Of a DNA stretch of 64,000 bases, positions 43,149-52,611 are shown one piece after another. Numbering within the stretch: the stretch's first letter is position 1; each line of letters begins with the position of its first letter. A program made the position numbers and the translations under genes. The stretch comes from Bacteroidota bacterium. GTDB taxonomy: Bacteria; Bacteroidota; Bacteroidia; Cytophagales; Cyclobacteriaceae. The notes beneath the pieces are model-generated. The model did not search any database. It was not told where the DNA came from and was given only the letters and a program-made list of their open reading frames with translations. The stretch spans positions 1 through 64,000 of the forward strand of contig JAFDZA010000026.1 in NCBI GenBank assembly GCA_018267135.1. The letters are read 5' to 3'.

Positions 43149-44681
43149 ATGAAAGAAGTTAGAGTTCGTTTTGCACCCAGCCCCACGGGGGCATTGCATA
43201 TTGGCGGTGTGCGTACCGCCCTATATAATTTTTTATTAGCCCGCCAACAAGGCGGCACGATGATATTACGGATTGAAGACACCGACCAAAACCGCTTTGT
43301 TCCCGGTGCTGAAAACTACATTTTAGAATCCTTAAAATGGGCTGGTATAGAAATAGATGAAGGCGTAGGAAAAGGCGGCCCACATGCCCCCTATCGGCAA
43401 AGTGAACGAAAGTCTATATACCGGAAATACGCAAAGCAGTTGATTGACTCCGGCCATGCTTATTATGCTTTTGATACGGAAGAAGAACTGGAGGCCATGC
43501 GCGAACGTCTGAAAAATCAACACTCTTCCGAACAACAATACGGAGGTGGCACACGCCTACAAATGAAAAATTCGCTCACCCTTACAGCCGAAGAGGTGAA
43601 TAAAAAGATAGCGGATAGCGAGCCCTATGTTATTCGGCTAAAAGTACCGGCCAATGAAGATATCCAGCTAACCGATTTAATCCGGGGAGAAGTAGTTGTT
43701 AACTCCTCGCAAATGGATGACAAAGTACTGATGAAATCTGACGGGATGCCCACCTACCATCTGGCTAATGTAGTGGACGACTACCTCATGAAAATTTCGC
43801 ATGTTATACGTGGCGAGGAGTGGTTGCCCAGTGCACCTTTGCATGTTTTATTATATCGTTTTTTAGGGTGGGAAACAGAAATGCCAAGATTCGCCCATCT
43901 TCCTTTATTGCTCAAAGCCGATGGCAACGGGAAATTAAGTAAGCGCGATGCCGACAAAGCCGGCTTCCCGATTTTTCCTCTCAACTGGACAGACCCCCGA
44001 ACCAACGAGTTCTCTAAAGGCTTTCGCGAAAGCGGATACTTACCCGAAGCACTGCTTAATTTCCTTGCTTTTCTCGGTTGGAACCCCGGCACAGAACAAG
44101 AAATATTTTCGATGGCAGAACTGATTCAATCTTTTTCATTGGAGCGAATTGCCAAACACGGTGCCCGGTTCGATATCCAAAAAGCACAATGGTTCAATCA
44201 ACAATACTTAAAAGCCATGTCCGGGGCAGACCTGTCTAAATATTTGCTTGCTTCTTTAGCTAATGAAAAAATAAACTGTCCACCTGAAAAAGCGATTAAA
44301 ATATGCGAAGCATTAAGGGAGCGGGTTTCGTTCCCTCAGGAGTTCTGGGAACAAGGAAAGATTTTCTTCCTTGCACCGGTTTCATTTGATGCCCAGCTCG
44401 TTTCAAAAAAATGGAATGCCGATGTAGTAAAATTTCTCACCCGGTTTATCGATTACCTGAAAGCTCTTGAGATAGTAGAGGTTAGCGAGATCAAACAAAT
44501 CATTGAAAAAACGGCACACTCTACAGAAATTGTTTCGGGCAAAATGATGCAGCCTTTGCGCCTTGCTTTAACCGGTGGTGCCTCCGGGCCGGATTTGATG
44601 ATGATTATTGAAATTCTGGGGAAAAAAGAAACGATCAAACGGATCGAGTTTGCCGTGGCCACTCTTCCCTTAAAGGTTTGA
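43149..44681 (+). CDS. gltX: Glutamyl-tRNA synthetase
   Basis: 510 residues. RFAPSPTGALHIGGVRTALYN contains the HIGH motif at 17-20, and the KMSKS-loop equivalent GNGKLSKRD is present. FLAFLGWNPGTEQEIF and the C-terminal anticodon-binding region complete a normal bacterial GluRS. It charges tRNA-Glu (and possibly tRNA-Gln for amidation). It leads a tight run of six genes through 47800. Confidence 0.96.
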   Translation: MKEVRVRFAPSPTGALHIGGVRTALYNFLLARQQGGTMILRIEDTDQNRFVPGAENYILESLKWAGIEIDEGVGKGGPHAPYRQSERKSIYRKYAKQLIDSGHAYYAFDTEEELEAMRERLKNQHSSEQQYGGGTRLQMKNSLTLTAEEVNKKIADSEPYVIRLKVPANEDIQLTDLIRGEVVVNSSQMDDKVLMKSDGMPTYHLANVVDDYLMKISHVIRGEEWLPSAPLHVLLYRFLGWETEMPRFAHLPLLLKADGNGKLSKRDADKAGFPIFPLNWTDPRTNEFSKGFRESGYLPEALLNFLAFLGWNPGTEQEIFSMAELIQSFSLERIAKHGARFDIQKAQWFNQQYLKAMSGADLSKYLLASLANEKINCPPEKAIKICEALRERVSFPQEFWEQGKIFFLAPVSFDAQLVSKKWNADVVKFLTRFIDYLKALEIVEVSEIKQIIEKTAHSTEIVSGKMMQPLRLALTGGASGPDLMMIIEILGKKETIKRIEFAVATLPLKV

Positions 44682-44687
44682 TAACGT

Positions 44688-44909
44688 ATGGCAAAAGGAA
44701 AAACAAATAAAAAAAAACAAAACATAAAACCACGGGTTCATGAAGAATTACGTGGTTTTGAAGTATCGATTGATACCTTTGGCGAATTAAAATCGAATTT
44801 ACCTATTGAAAAACTGAATCGCTTCTTAAATGAAAATGTCGATGATAAAAAATTGGTAAACCGGGATGATTACCAGAAAATAAAAAAAACTAAAAAGAAA
44901 AAAATATGA
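44688..44909 (+). CDS. Small lysine-rich protein of unknown function (73 aa)
   Basis: 73 residues with lysine-rich ends (MAKGKTNKKKQNIKP at the start, [10 protein letters not shown] at the end) and a compact middle (EELRGFEVSIDTFGELKSNL). It sits 6 nt after gltX and overlaps the next gene by 4 nt (ATGA), so it is translated as part of the operon. The charge pattern would suit RNA or ribosome binding. No family was recognised. Confidence 0.75.
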   Translation: MAKGKTNKKKQNIKPRVHEELRGFEVSIDTFGELKSNLPIEKLNRFLNENVDDKKLVNRDDYQKIKKTKKKKI

Positions 44910-45505
44910 AAGCAGGTGCCCTTTTCGTTCTCTCATTTCTTTCGTTTACAACGATGGCCCAGTTTAGTAAAGGCGATAAGTTTATCAGTGGAAACTTTGG
45001 CTTCAACTCCCAAAGTGGAAATGCAAATGGCTTTCTTACTAAGAACACAGTTTCAGTTGGCCCAAGCCTGGGTTATTTTCTTAACGAAAAATATGCTGTT
45101 ATCCTGGGTATGAGCTATGCAAGCTTTTATTATGAATTTATCAATTCTAAAAATTTTAGCACCTCCTTTGCCGTCACGCCATCAATCAGAAGATACTACC
45201 TTCTCTCAGATAAGTTCTACTTGGCTCTGAGTGCCTATTTTAGTTTTTATCGTGGTAATACGAAACAAATAGATTCATTCAATAACCAAACTATTCAATC
45301 CCCCTATTATTCTTTGGGTGTAGGATTGGGGCCCAGTTTTATTTTTTTCCCTTCCCCGAACTGGGGTCTGCAAGCAGGATTAGGCAGCTTAAACTACGGA
45401 CACTATCAAAACCTATCGGATGCCAGCAGCAATAATTCTTATGGATTAAATTGGAGTAGTACGTTAAATTTTGGTTTATCTTATTATTTCATTAACAAAA
45501 AATAA
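44906..45505 (+). CDS. Outer membrane beta-barrel protein
   Basis: 199 residues. It has a signal peptide ([20 protein letters not shown]) followed by strands of alternating residues ([43 protein letters not shown]) and a C-terminal strand ending in YYFINKK. This is the small outer-membrane barrel layout. It is cotranscribed with gltX and the 73-aa gene. Confidence 0.8.
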   Translation: MKAGALFVLSFLSFTTMAQFSKGDKFISGNFGFNSQSGNANGFLTKNTVSVGPSLGYFLNEKYAVILGMSYASFYYEFINSKNFSTSFAVTPSIRRYYLLSDKFYLALSAYFSFYRGNTKQIDSFNNQTIQSPYYSLGVGLGPSFIFFPSPNWGLQAGLGSLNYGHYQNLSDASSNNSYGLNWSSTLNFGLSYYFINKK

Positions 45506-45507
45506 TT

Positions 45508-46281
45508 ATGCCCACATCGCATGTTATAGATTATCAAATTAAAGGAGAGAGCATACAAATTGTGGAAGTAGAGCTCGACCCGCTGGAAACCGTTATTGCC
45601 GAAGCCGGTGCCATGCTTTTTATGGAAGACGGAATAATTTTCGAAACCAAAATGGGCGATGGGTCTAACCCCAACCAGGGTCTGTTTGATAAACTATTTT
45701 CGGCTGGAAGCCGGCTCCTCATGGGCGAATCGTTGTTTATGACACACTTTACAAACCGGGGTAATAAAAAGGCCAAAGTGGGCTTCTCAGCTCCTTACCC
45801 AGGCACAGTCATTCCGGTAGAACTTTCCAGGTGTCCGGGGCAAGAATTAATTGTGCAAAAAGATGGCTTTTTATGCGCTGCTTATGGCACCAAACTCTCC
45901 ATTTTTTTCAATCGTAAAATAGGGTCTGGTTTGGTAGGAGGCGAAGGCTTTATTTTAGAAAAACTTCAAGGCGATGGAAAAGCCTTTGTTCATGCCGGAG
46001 GCACTGTAATTGAACGCGAGTTAAATAATGAAACGCTACGGGTAGACACGGGCTGTGTAGTGGCTTTTGAATCGCAAATAGATTTTGATGTAGAATCAGT
46101 AGGCAGTTTAAAATCGATGGTTTTTGGCGGGGAGGGTATATTTTTAGCTACCCTGCGTGGAACAGGGCGGGTATGGCTGCAATCCATGCCTATCCGGAAA
46201 TTAATACAGGCCCTCTCTCCATACGGCAACAACAGTCGCAAAGAATCCAGTTCTATGCTAGGCGGTTTATTTGAAAGTTAA
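45508..46281 (+). CDS. TIGR00266/AIM24 family protein
   Basis: 257 residues. [26 protein letters not shown] is the family start, [23 protein letters not shown] the middle, and [23 protein letters not shown] the late motif. The AIM24-like fold is a beta-rich barrel; its molecular function in bacteria is unknown. It overlaps the next gene by one base (TAATG). Confidence 0.9.
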   Translation: MPTSHVIDYQIKGESIQIVEVELDPLETVIAEAGAMLFMEDGIIFETKMGDGSNPNQGLFDKLFSAGSRLLMGESLFMTHFTNRGNKKAKVGFSAPYPGTVIPVELSRCPGQELIVQKDGFLCAAYGTKLSIFFNRKIGSGLVGGEGFILEKLQGDGKAFVHAGGTVIERELNNETLRVDTGCVVAFESQIDFDVESVGSLKSMVFGGEGIFLATLRGTGRVWLQSMPIRKLIQALSPYGNNSRKESSSMLGGLFES

Positions 46282-47498
46282 TGAAGCAAGTCACCCAAAT
46301 CGGATTAATACGTGAAGGAAAAATTCCGCCCGATAAGCGTGTAGCGTTTACTCCGCAACAAGCTCATGAAATTGAGCAACGGTTTCCACAAGTAAAAATA
46401 ATTTGCGAGCCCAGTGAAGTGAGGGCTTTTAAAAATTCAGAATATCAGAATCTTGGAATTGCCGTGGGCGAGGTATCTTCTTGCGAAATTTTAATGGGCA
46501 TAAAAGAGGTTCCTCCTAAAAATCTGATGGATGGAAAAATCTATTTGTTTTTTTCGCACACCATTAAAAAACAACCATACAATCGGGGCCTATTACAAGA
46601 AGCCCTTCGCAAAAAGATAACCCTCATTGATTATGAAGCGCTCAAAGACACACAAGGAAACCGCCTGGTGGCCTTTGGCCGGTATGCCGGCATCGTGGGG
46701 GCTTACAATGGGCTCTGGGTGTATGGGAACCGGTATAACCGATTTAAGCTGCGCAGAGCATACGAGTGTTTTGATATTAACGATCTGAAAATAGAACTGC
46801 GGAAGGTAATATTACCTCCTATAAAAATTGTACTGACCGGGGCGGGTAGAGTAGGGAAAGGAGTTATGGAAACACTAGACACAGTTGGAATAAGAAAGGT
46901 TAACCCGGACGAATTTTTAGCCAATGAATTTAATGAGCCGGTTTATGTTCAATTGAGCAGCGCTGATTACCATACGCGAAAAGAAGGGGGAATATTCAGC
47001 CGGGATGAGTTTCACCTGCACCCGGAGCGCTATCGTTCAGATTTTCAAAAATTTTCTAAAGTGGCCGATATTCTTTTGGCCGGTGCCTACTGGAACCCAA
47101 AAGCGCCTACGCTTTTTACTTTAGAAGACATGCAGCACCCAAAATTCAAAATGAAGGTAATAGCCGACATTACGTGCGATATAGACGGGTCTGTTCCGTG
47201 CACAAAAAAGCCAAGCTCTATTCCAAATCCAATCTATGATTTCAATCCGATGAATGAAAAAGTAGAAGAACCACTATCCAACGACAAAAACATTACAGTT
47301 ATGGCCGTTGATAATCTGCCTTGCGAGCTACCCAGAAGTGCCTCCGAAGAGTTTGGCCGCGACCTGATTGACAAAATAATCAGACCCTTGTTGGGCGATG
47401 ACGCTGAAAAAGTAATAGAGCGGGCCACCATCGTAAAAAACGGGCAGCTAACGCCTTACTTTTCATATTTACAAGATTATGTAATGCAACCTGAGTGA
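46281..47498 (+). CDS. NAD(P)-dependent oxidoreductase of the alanine/saccharopine dehydrogenase type
   Basis: 405 residues. The N-terminal AlaDh/PNT domain reads GLIREGKIPPDKRVAFTPQQA, and the Rossmann domain has KIVLTGAGRVGKGVMETL (GAGRVG). TCDIDGSVPCTKKPSS is seen in lysine-forming saccharopine dehydrogenases of the LYS1 type. It could act in lysine metabolism or on a related imino acid; the exact substrate is uncertain. It is coupled to the AIM24-like gene in front and the DUF4286 gene behind. Confidence 0.82.
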   Translation: MKQVTQIGLIREGKIPPDKRVAFTPQQAHEIEQRFPQVKIICEPSEVRAFKNSEYQNLGIAVGEVSSCEILMGIKEVPPKNLMDGKIYLFFSHTIKKQPYNRGLLQEALRKKITLIDYEALKDTQGNRLVAFGRYAGIVGAYNGLWVYGNRYNRFKLRRAYECFDINDLKIELRKVILPPIKIVLTGAGRVGKGVMETLDTVGIRKVNPDEFLANEFNEPVYVQLSSADYHTRKEGGIFSRDEFHLHPERYRSDFQKFSKVADILLAGAYWNPKAPTLFTLEDMQHPKFKMKVIADITCDIDGSVPCTKKPSSIPNPIYDFNPMNEKVEEPLSNDKNITVMAVDNLPCELPRSASEEFGRDLIDKIIRPLLGDDAEKVIERATIVKNGQLTPYFSYLQDYVMQPE

Positions 47499-47800
47499 AG
47501 TTTATATACAGCGTAACGGTAGGAATAGATAAAGAAACAGAACAAGAGTGGCTCTTGTGGATGAACGAATTGTATTTCAAAAAAGTAATGAGCCTGGGTG
47601 TCTTTTCTGATTATAAGCTGTACAAAATTCTGACGCACGAAGACGAAGATTCCGTTTCTTATAACATTCAATATCATTGCGATTCCATTGAAAAAATTGT
47701 TTACTATCTCAACAACGAAGGCAAAATATTGGTGGAAGAACACCGCGCTAAGTTTAAAGACAAGCATGTTGTTTTTAATACCCTTTTACAAGAAATGTAA
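47495..47800 (+). CDS. DUF4286 family protein
   Basis: 101 residues from a GTG that overlaps the preceding stop (GTGA). KFIYSVTVGIDKETEQEWLLWM and HVVFNTLLQEM are characteristic of this small ferredoxin-like (dimeric alpha-beta) Bacteroidota family. Function is unknown. It is the last gene of the gltX operon, followed by a bidirectional terminator. Confidence 0.87.
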   Translation: MKFIYSVTVGIDKETEQEWLLWMNELYFKKVMSLGVFSDYKLYKILTHEDEDSVSYNIQYHCDSIEKIVYYLNNEGKILVEEHRAKFKDKHVVFNTLLQEM

Positions 47801-47814
47801 AAATATTAACCAAT

Positions 47815-47844
47815 AAAAAAGGCTTCCGTCTGGAAGCCTTTTTT
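47815..47844. terminator. Bidirectional intrinsic terminator between the gltX operon and gldN
   Basis: A6-GGCTTCC-gtct-GGAAGCC-T6 is symmetrical: a 7-bp stem with an A-tract before and a T-tract after. It can stop transcription from both the plus-strand gltX operon and the minus-strand gld operon. Confidence 0.92.
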
Positions 47845-47862
47845 AAAATAATTTATACGGTT

Positions 47863-48831
47863 CTAATATTCCCAAAGATTGTGCTCCTTTTCCATCAGGG
47901 TCATTTCTTCTTCCCATCTGGCAAATACCGATTCAGAATAAGAGCGGCCGTTATTGGCAAATATAGCTTGTATAGTAGCATCATCCGGGTTTTCTACCTT
48001 TCTGATAACGCCATGGAAAAGCCTCAACTTAAAAGCATCTACAAATGTCTTCCCCTCAGAAGGATTATACCGGTTTTGCCAAAGAACCCGTTGGCGTTGT
48101 ATTAAATCCTTACTGTGGGCTATGCGGTTAATCTCTTTGGCTAATTCTTTGTATGAGATATAAAAGCGATAAGCCAATTTTTCAGAAGCGTTGTTTTGAT
48201 CTTCTAACACGATACCAAGAGCCAAAATATCATAATAAAGACGCGATCTTCTCTTATCAAAAATAACATCTTCAATTAACTCAAGCCCTACAATATTTTG
48301 TGCATTGAGAGTTACATTCATCGGGCCTAAATCTTCCCAATTAGCTGAGTTTGTAAGCGGATTAGGATTAGGCTGAGCTCCTTTAACAGGCGCATCAATA
48401 TTATTTCTGAGGCGGAACGCATGCGATTGGCCATCATCGCCCGGATAAATAACTTTATCGCCAGCTAAATAGGATTTTAACCCACTCCAGTCTCCCTGTG
48501 TATCCGAGCGCACATAGTTTGTGCCCATGTTTAAAGCGGTGGTGTCGGCTACCGGCTCGCGAAAATCAGCCGGATCTCCAGTATTGCTACCGAAAGTATG
48601 CAATTTACCTTCGGCTAATAATTCAAGGATCAGTTTTGAAATGGGTGATTTCCTGGAATTAAATCCAGCATTTATTTTTTCGTCTAAATCAATTACCCGG
48701 CTCACTCTGAAGCGGTATAACTGTTCATAGTAGGGAATCCGCTCAATGGAGTTCGGGTTTGAAATGGTGTCTTGTGCCGCTGCACTCCCTGCCAACAACA
48801 GACAACATGAAATAAACGAAACAGCTTTCAT
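47863..48831 (-). CDS. gldN: Gliding motility/type IX secretion protein GldN (PorN)
   Basis: 322 residues with a signal peptide (MKAVSFISCCLLLAGSAAAQ). RIPYYEQLYRFRVSRVIDLDEKIN is the family's early motif, and GLELIEDVIFDKRRSRLYYDILALGIV is the middle one. GldN is a periplasmic partner of GldK that forms a ring of the type IX secretion system. Last gene of the gld operon, 7 nt after gldM and just ahead of the bidirectional terminator. Confidence 0.94.
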   Translation of the reverse strand: MKAVSFISCCLLLAGSAAAQDTISNPNSIERIPYYEQLYRFRVSRVIDLDEKINAGFNSRKSPISKLILELLAEGKLHTFGSNTGDPADFREPVADTTALNMGTNYVRSDTQGDWSGLKSYLAGDKVIYPGDDGQSHAFRLRNNIDAPVKGAQPNPNPLTNSANWEDLGPMNVTLNAQNIVGLELIEDVIFDKRRSRLYYDILALGIVLEDQNNASEKLAYRFYISYKELAKEINRIAHSKDLIQRQRVLWQNRYNPSEGKTFVDAFKLRLFHGVIRKVENPDDATIQAIFANNGRSYSESVFARWEEEMTLMEKEHNLWEY

Positions 48832-48838
48832 TTATAAA

Positions 48839-50416
48839 TTAATTAATTCTAAAGTTAACATTCATCTTCGACCCGTTTACTTGCTTGGTCGAACCATCAT
48901 AAGACGGGCGCTGTACCTGTACTTGCGAAACCGATACGTTATCGCCTTTTCTTAGATTATATTGGCTTAACGGAATCGTTCCAGATCTTATTGTAATCGG
49001 TGAACCTCCATTAATTTGCAACACCAAGCCTGACACGAAATACTTGTTATCCTTATTATTGTTTTTAGCAAAAATCTGGTCAATAATTTCCGGCTCAATG
49101 CGCAACGAAGCTGTGCCGGCAGGCGCTCCTTTGGCCACATCTATGGTATTGGGGCCGGCCATTAATTTGGCAATAGGCATCGGGGCATCCTGCGTTTCAA
49201 ATTTCTGTAAGCCGATCGATTGCCCGCCTAAAAGAACCGTAACATTACACTGTGCCCGGGTAGGTAAGATGGCAAATTTACCCGGGGCCAATTTGTATGA
49301 TTTACCTTGCTCGGCCGGTATAGATAAATCTAATGAAGAAAGATCGGTAAGCCCTTGTATGGTTACCTGTACCTCCGTACCGCAATCTCTATATAAGGTA
49401 GCTGCAGCCGCAGACCCAAAAACAGCTACCGGTTTAATTACTTTGTAATCGATAATGCGATCCATTGGAGGGCGACCTTGCAGATTAATCTTTACCTTAT
49501 ACGACATCTTGGCAATGCCATCTACATAATTGCTGGCCGAAGCCATAAACTTAATCTTACCCATTTTTACTTTAGATGACAAGCCTACGTCTTTATCTTC
49601 TAACTGAAGTTTTTGGCCGTCTTTAAACATTTCGGGGGCTGCGCCCGATGCCGCACCAGCCACAAACAGATCGCCTTCATAATAATTTCCGGCTACAACA
49701 GAGTTGGTTTCTGCCTGAACCATAGGCACTAATTGATCTACTTCGTACACCACGCCTTTGGTAATTTTGTTTAAGGTATCTAATGCAGCTGCTTCGTATT
49801 CCAATACTTCAGTTTGCATTTGGCTTACGATGGCCACGGCTGCCATGGTGGGGGTTCCTTCAAACGAAAACTCAAGAAAATTCTTAGAGGTTTGGTGTGC
49901 GTTGCCTTTAAATTCAGCAAAATCTTCAGCCTTTTTATTTAATTTCTCGAAAGGCTTTTTCAACTTCATAATATCGTTAAGCGATTTAACGTAGTCTTTC
50001 AGCCTTTTCTCGTATTCCTTACCGGTTGGCCGGGTTTCGTTCAGCATGACTTCTTCAGCGTTATTAGTATTTGCTACTAAGTCTTCGCCTTCCAGTATTT
50101 TTTTATCGGAACTCGTTTTAATTTCTTTTTTTACACCATCTAAATAATCAACCATGGTTTTAGAAAGTTCGCGAACCTTCTTAGCCCGGTCAATAGCTTC
50201 TAAAACCTTAGGGTCGGCACTGGTCGATTTTTCAATAGCCGCCAGCTTGGCTTCACTCTTCGTTTTATCTTCATCCACCAACCCTTCTAATGTTGTATTT
50301 ACGATGGCAAATTTTTCGAGAATGGCACTGCTTACGTTCAGCGCCAAAAGGGCGGTGAGCACTAAGTACATCATGCCAATCATCTTTTGCCTGGGGGTTT
50401 CCTTACCACCTGCCAT
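48839..50416 (-). CDS. gldM: Gliding motility/type IX secretion motor protein GldM (PorM)
   Basis: 525 residues. MAGGKETPRQKMIGMMYLVLTALLALNVSSAIL is the highly conserved N-terminus with its single membrane helix, followed by a long helical stalk and four periplasmic beta domains. GldM forms with GldL the proton-driven rotary motor powering type IX secretion and gliding. It follows gldL by 62 nt and is followed by gldN. Confidence 0.95.
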   Translation of the reverse strand: MAGGKETPRQKMIGMMYLVLTALLALNVSSAILEKFAIVNTTLEGLVDEDKTKSEAKLAAIEKSTSADPKVLEAIDRAKKVRELSKTMVDYLDGVKKEIKTSSDKKILEGEDLVANTNNAEEVMLNETRPTGKEYEKRLKDYVKSLNDIMKLKKPFEKLNKKAEDFAEFKGNAHQTSKNFLEFSFEGTPTMAAVAIVSQMQTEVLEYEAAALDTLNKITKGVVYEVDQLVPMVQAETNSVVAGNYYEGDLFVAGAASGAAPEMFKDGQKLQLEDKDVGLSSKVKMGKIKFMASASNYVDGIAKMSYKVKINLQGRPPMDRIIDYKVIKPVAVFGSAAAATLYRDCGTEVQVTIQGLTDLSSLDLSIPAEQGKSYKLAPGKFAILPTRAQCNVTVLLGGQSIGLQKFETQDAPMPIAKLMAGPNTIDVAKGAPAGTASLRIEPEIIDQIFAKNNNKDNKYFVSGLVLQINGGSPITIRSGTIPLSQYNLRKGDNVSVSQVQVQRPSYDGSTKQVNGSKMNVNFRIN

Positions 50417-50478
50417 GGTTATGTGTTTTTATGGGTGAACTATATCTTTTTTATGTACTAAATAATTTATGAAAACCA

Positions 50479-51300
50479 TTACTGGCCACCTTTCATGGCG
50501 GTGAGCATGCTGCCATAAACTTTATTTAAAGCAGTAAGGTTATTCGTCAGGCTTCCGAGCTCAGAAGTAAACTTAGCTGTGTTATCTCCTACTTTAGAAA
50601 GGCCTTGCATAGCCCCGGTGAGGCTTTCGTAGAACTTATTCATGTTCTTGGCATGAGAATCGGCATCTTTCAATTCCATTTCATAAACCGCATTTAAAGA
50701 AGCCAGGTTTTTAGTTACGGCCTGTACTTGTTTGTGGTATTCGCTGGTATCTTTAGAAGCATCGGACATGGCTTTTACGGCTCCCATGGCAACCCCATAC
50801 GATTTATTCATTTCGGTAAGTGCCGTAGATGCCGCCTGTACATTTTTGGCATACTCGTTGGTGGCTACTGCCGCATTCGAGAGGCTATTCATCTGCGATG
50901 CCGAAGTGGCTAAGTTGGTCAATCCTTTCCCTAAGTTATCTAACAAGTTTTGATCTACCTTGGCTGTCTTCAGCATTTCATCAATTTTCAATAACGGAGA
51001 ATCTCCGGTCGGTTTATTGCTTATGCGTGTAGCCGTAGGGGTGGCAGGGCCTTCAAAATCTTCGGCCAACTCAGGATATACTTTGCTCCAATCCACCTCT
51101 GCGTGTTTAGGTTCAAAAGCACTAAGAAAGAAGATGATTGCTTCTGTAGAAAGACCTATAATCAACATTTCGTTCGCTCCGTTCCAGTGTTGGATTTTAA
51201 ACAATGCACCAACAATTACAACTGATGCACCAATGCCATAAATCTTAGGCATTATTGTTTCATAGAGTAGCGTAGAGAAACCTCCTTTTTTGTTTGCCAT
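50479..51300 (-). CDS. gldL: Gliding motility/type IX secretion motor protein GldL (PorL)
   Basis: 273 residues. Two membrane helices lie near residues 17-36 (MPKIYGIGASVVIVGALFK) and 44-63 (EMLIIGLSTEAIIFFLSAF), followed by a long cytoplasmic helical region. The Glu53 in the second helix corresponds to the essential proton-path glutamate of GldL. It partners with GldM. It follows gldK by 58 nt. Confidence 0.95.
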   Translation of the reverse strand: MANKKGGFSTLLYETIMPKIYGIGASVVIVGALFKIQHWNGANEMLIIGLSTEAIIFFLSAFEPKHAEVDWSKVYPELAEDFEGPATPTATRISNKPTGDSPLLKIDEMLKTAKVDQNLLDNLGKGLTNLATSASQMNSLSNAAVATNEYAKNVQAASTALTEMNKSYGVAMGAVKAMSDASKDTSEYHKQVQAVTKNLASLNAVYEMELKDADSHAKNMNKFYESLTGAMQGLSKVGDNTAKFTSELGSLTNNLTALNKVYGSMLTAMKGGQ

Positions 51301-51358
51301 GGTTCTTAGGGATTTAGGTTTAGTCTGATTTTTTTTTAAATATACTTCAAGTTTTTAA

Positions 51359-52477
51359 TTATTGAAATTCGGATCCGGAGGATCTTCCCAGGTTAGTCAT
51401 GGCGCAACGAAAGCCAATGTAAGCCCGGGTTGAGTCTTTGTATTCGTACGTGCGGGTGCCGGTTTCTAAAAAGTAAGCCACGTCTTTCCACGATCCGCCA
51501 CGAATTACTTTTCTGGCGTTATATTTTTCTTTCGATTTTCCGTCTTTATCGTAGGCTGCTTTGTCAATAAACTGCGGGTTAAGATCCCACACGGTGGGAA
51601 CTGAAGCGGGGTAAAAATCATCTAAGCACCACTCCGAAACGTTTCCGGCCATATCTACCAACCCATAATCATTAGGGAAGTAGATACCCACCGGTGAAGT
51701 GTAGGCAAAGCCATCGTCATAATAATTTCCCCGACCCGGCTTAAAATTGGCCAGCATACATCCTTTTGAATTTCGGATGTATGGATTTCCCCACGGGTAT
51801 TTTGCCATATCGCGTCCGCCCCGGGCGGCATATTCCCACTCGGCTTCAGAGGGCAAGCGGAAAGCCGGCATAGAGGGCTGGCCGCCATTTACCTGGCGCC
51901 AGTTATTTAAGAACTTAGTTCTCCACTCGCCAAAAAATCGGGCGGCTTCCCAGTTTATTCCTACAACAGGGTAATCCTTATAGCCCGGGTGTTGCCAGTA
52001 GTAATCTACTAAAGGATCGCCCATGTGGTGGGTAAAGTCTCTCATCCACACGGTCGTATCGGGGTAATATTTAGCTTTAAAATCTTGTGTTGATACCTGA
52101 GGCATCTCGGGCGGAGCTCCCTGCCCGCTTAAATAAGAAGTGGTGAATTGCAGGTATTCGTCATTGGTGATTTCCGTTTCATCCATAAAAAACGGGCCAA
52201 TGGTAACTTGTTTGTTGAAGTTAATCTGAGTAGAGGCGGGGTCTTCATCTGCTTGGCCCATGTGAAACGTGCCGGCCGGGATAGGTACCATGCCGTAAGG
52301 AATTACCTGAGCCCACCCCGGGCGTCTTTCAATGGTTGATTGGCCCACCAGTTCGCCTTGCGAGTCTCCTCCGCCTTTTTTCTTGCCGATGCCCAACAAG
52401 CCGCAAGAGCCAACTATGAACCCGCACAGTACAATTAAGAGTCCATATAGATTTTTACGATTCACCATTTTTTCCAT
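51359..52477 (-). CDS. gldK: Gliding motility/type IX secretion lipoprotein GldK (PorK)
   Basis: 372 residues with a lipoprotein signal (LLIVLCGFIVGSC, Cys25 in this frame). The mature part is an FGE-sulfatase-like domain: MVPIPAGTFHMGQADED, RLPSEAEWEYAARGGRD, GLVDMAGNVSEW, and RGGSWKDVAYFLETG. It forms, with GldN, the periplasmic ring under the outer membrane. It is shorter than the Flavobacterium protein but has all expected segments. First gene of the gldKLMN set, 134 nt after the PorP-like gene. Confidence 0.93.
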   Translation of the reverse strand: MEKMVNRKNLYGLLIVLCGFIVGSCGLLGIGKKKGGGDSQGELVGQSTIERRPGWAQVIPYGMVPIPAGTFHMGQADEDPASTQINFNKQVTIGPFFMDETEITNDEYLQFTTSYLSGQGAPPEMPQVSTQDFKAKYYPDTTVWMRDFTHHMGDPLVDYYWQHPGYKDYPVVGINWEAARFFGEWRTKFLNNWRQVNGGQPSMPAFRLPSEAEWEYAARGGRDMAKYPWGNPYIRNSKGCMLANFKPGRGNYYDDGFAYTSPVGIYFPNDYGLVDMAGNVSEWCLDDFYPASVPTVWDLNPQFIDKAAYDKDGKSKEKYNARKVIRGGSWKDVAYFLETGTRTYEYKDSTRAYIGFRCAMTNLGRSSGSEFQ

Positions 52478-52611
52478 AGAGTCAAATTAAATAAAAATTC
52501 CGCTCCTTTGTAAACGAACAGAATCGAAAGTTATTCTTTTTTTGGTTCTTTTTAAAAATCAAGGATAGCAAAGAGAACAAAAATCTTATTAAAACGCAAA
52601 AAAAATTTGGG

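Noticed and set aside
49044..49448. Plus-strand frame of 134 codons inside gldM
   Set aside because: Antisense to a conserved gene and without recognisable domain.
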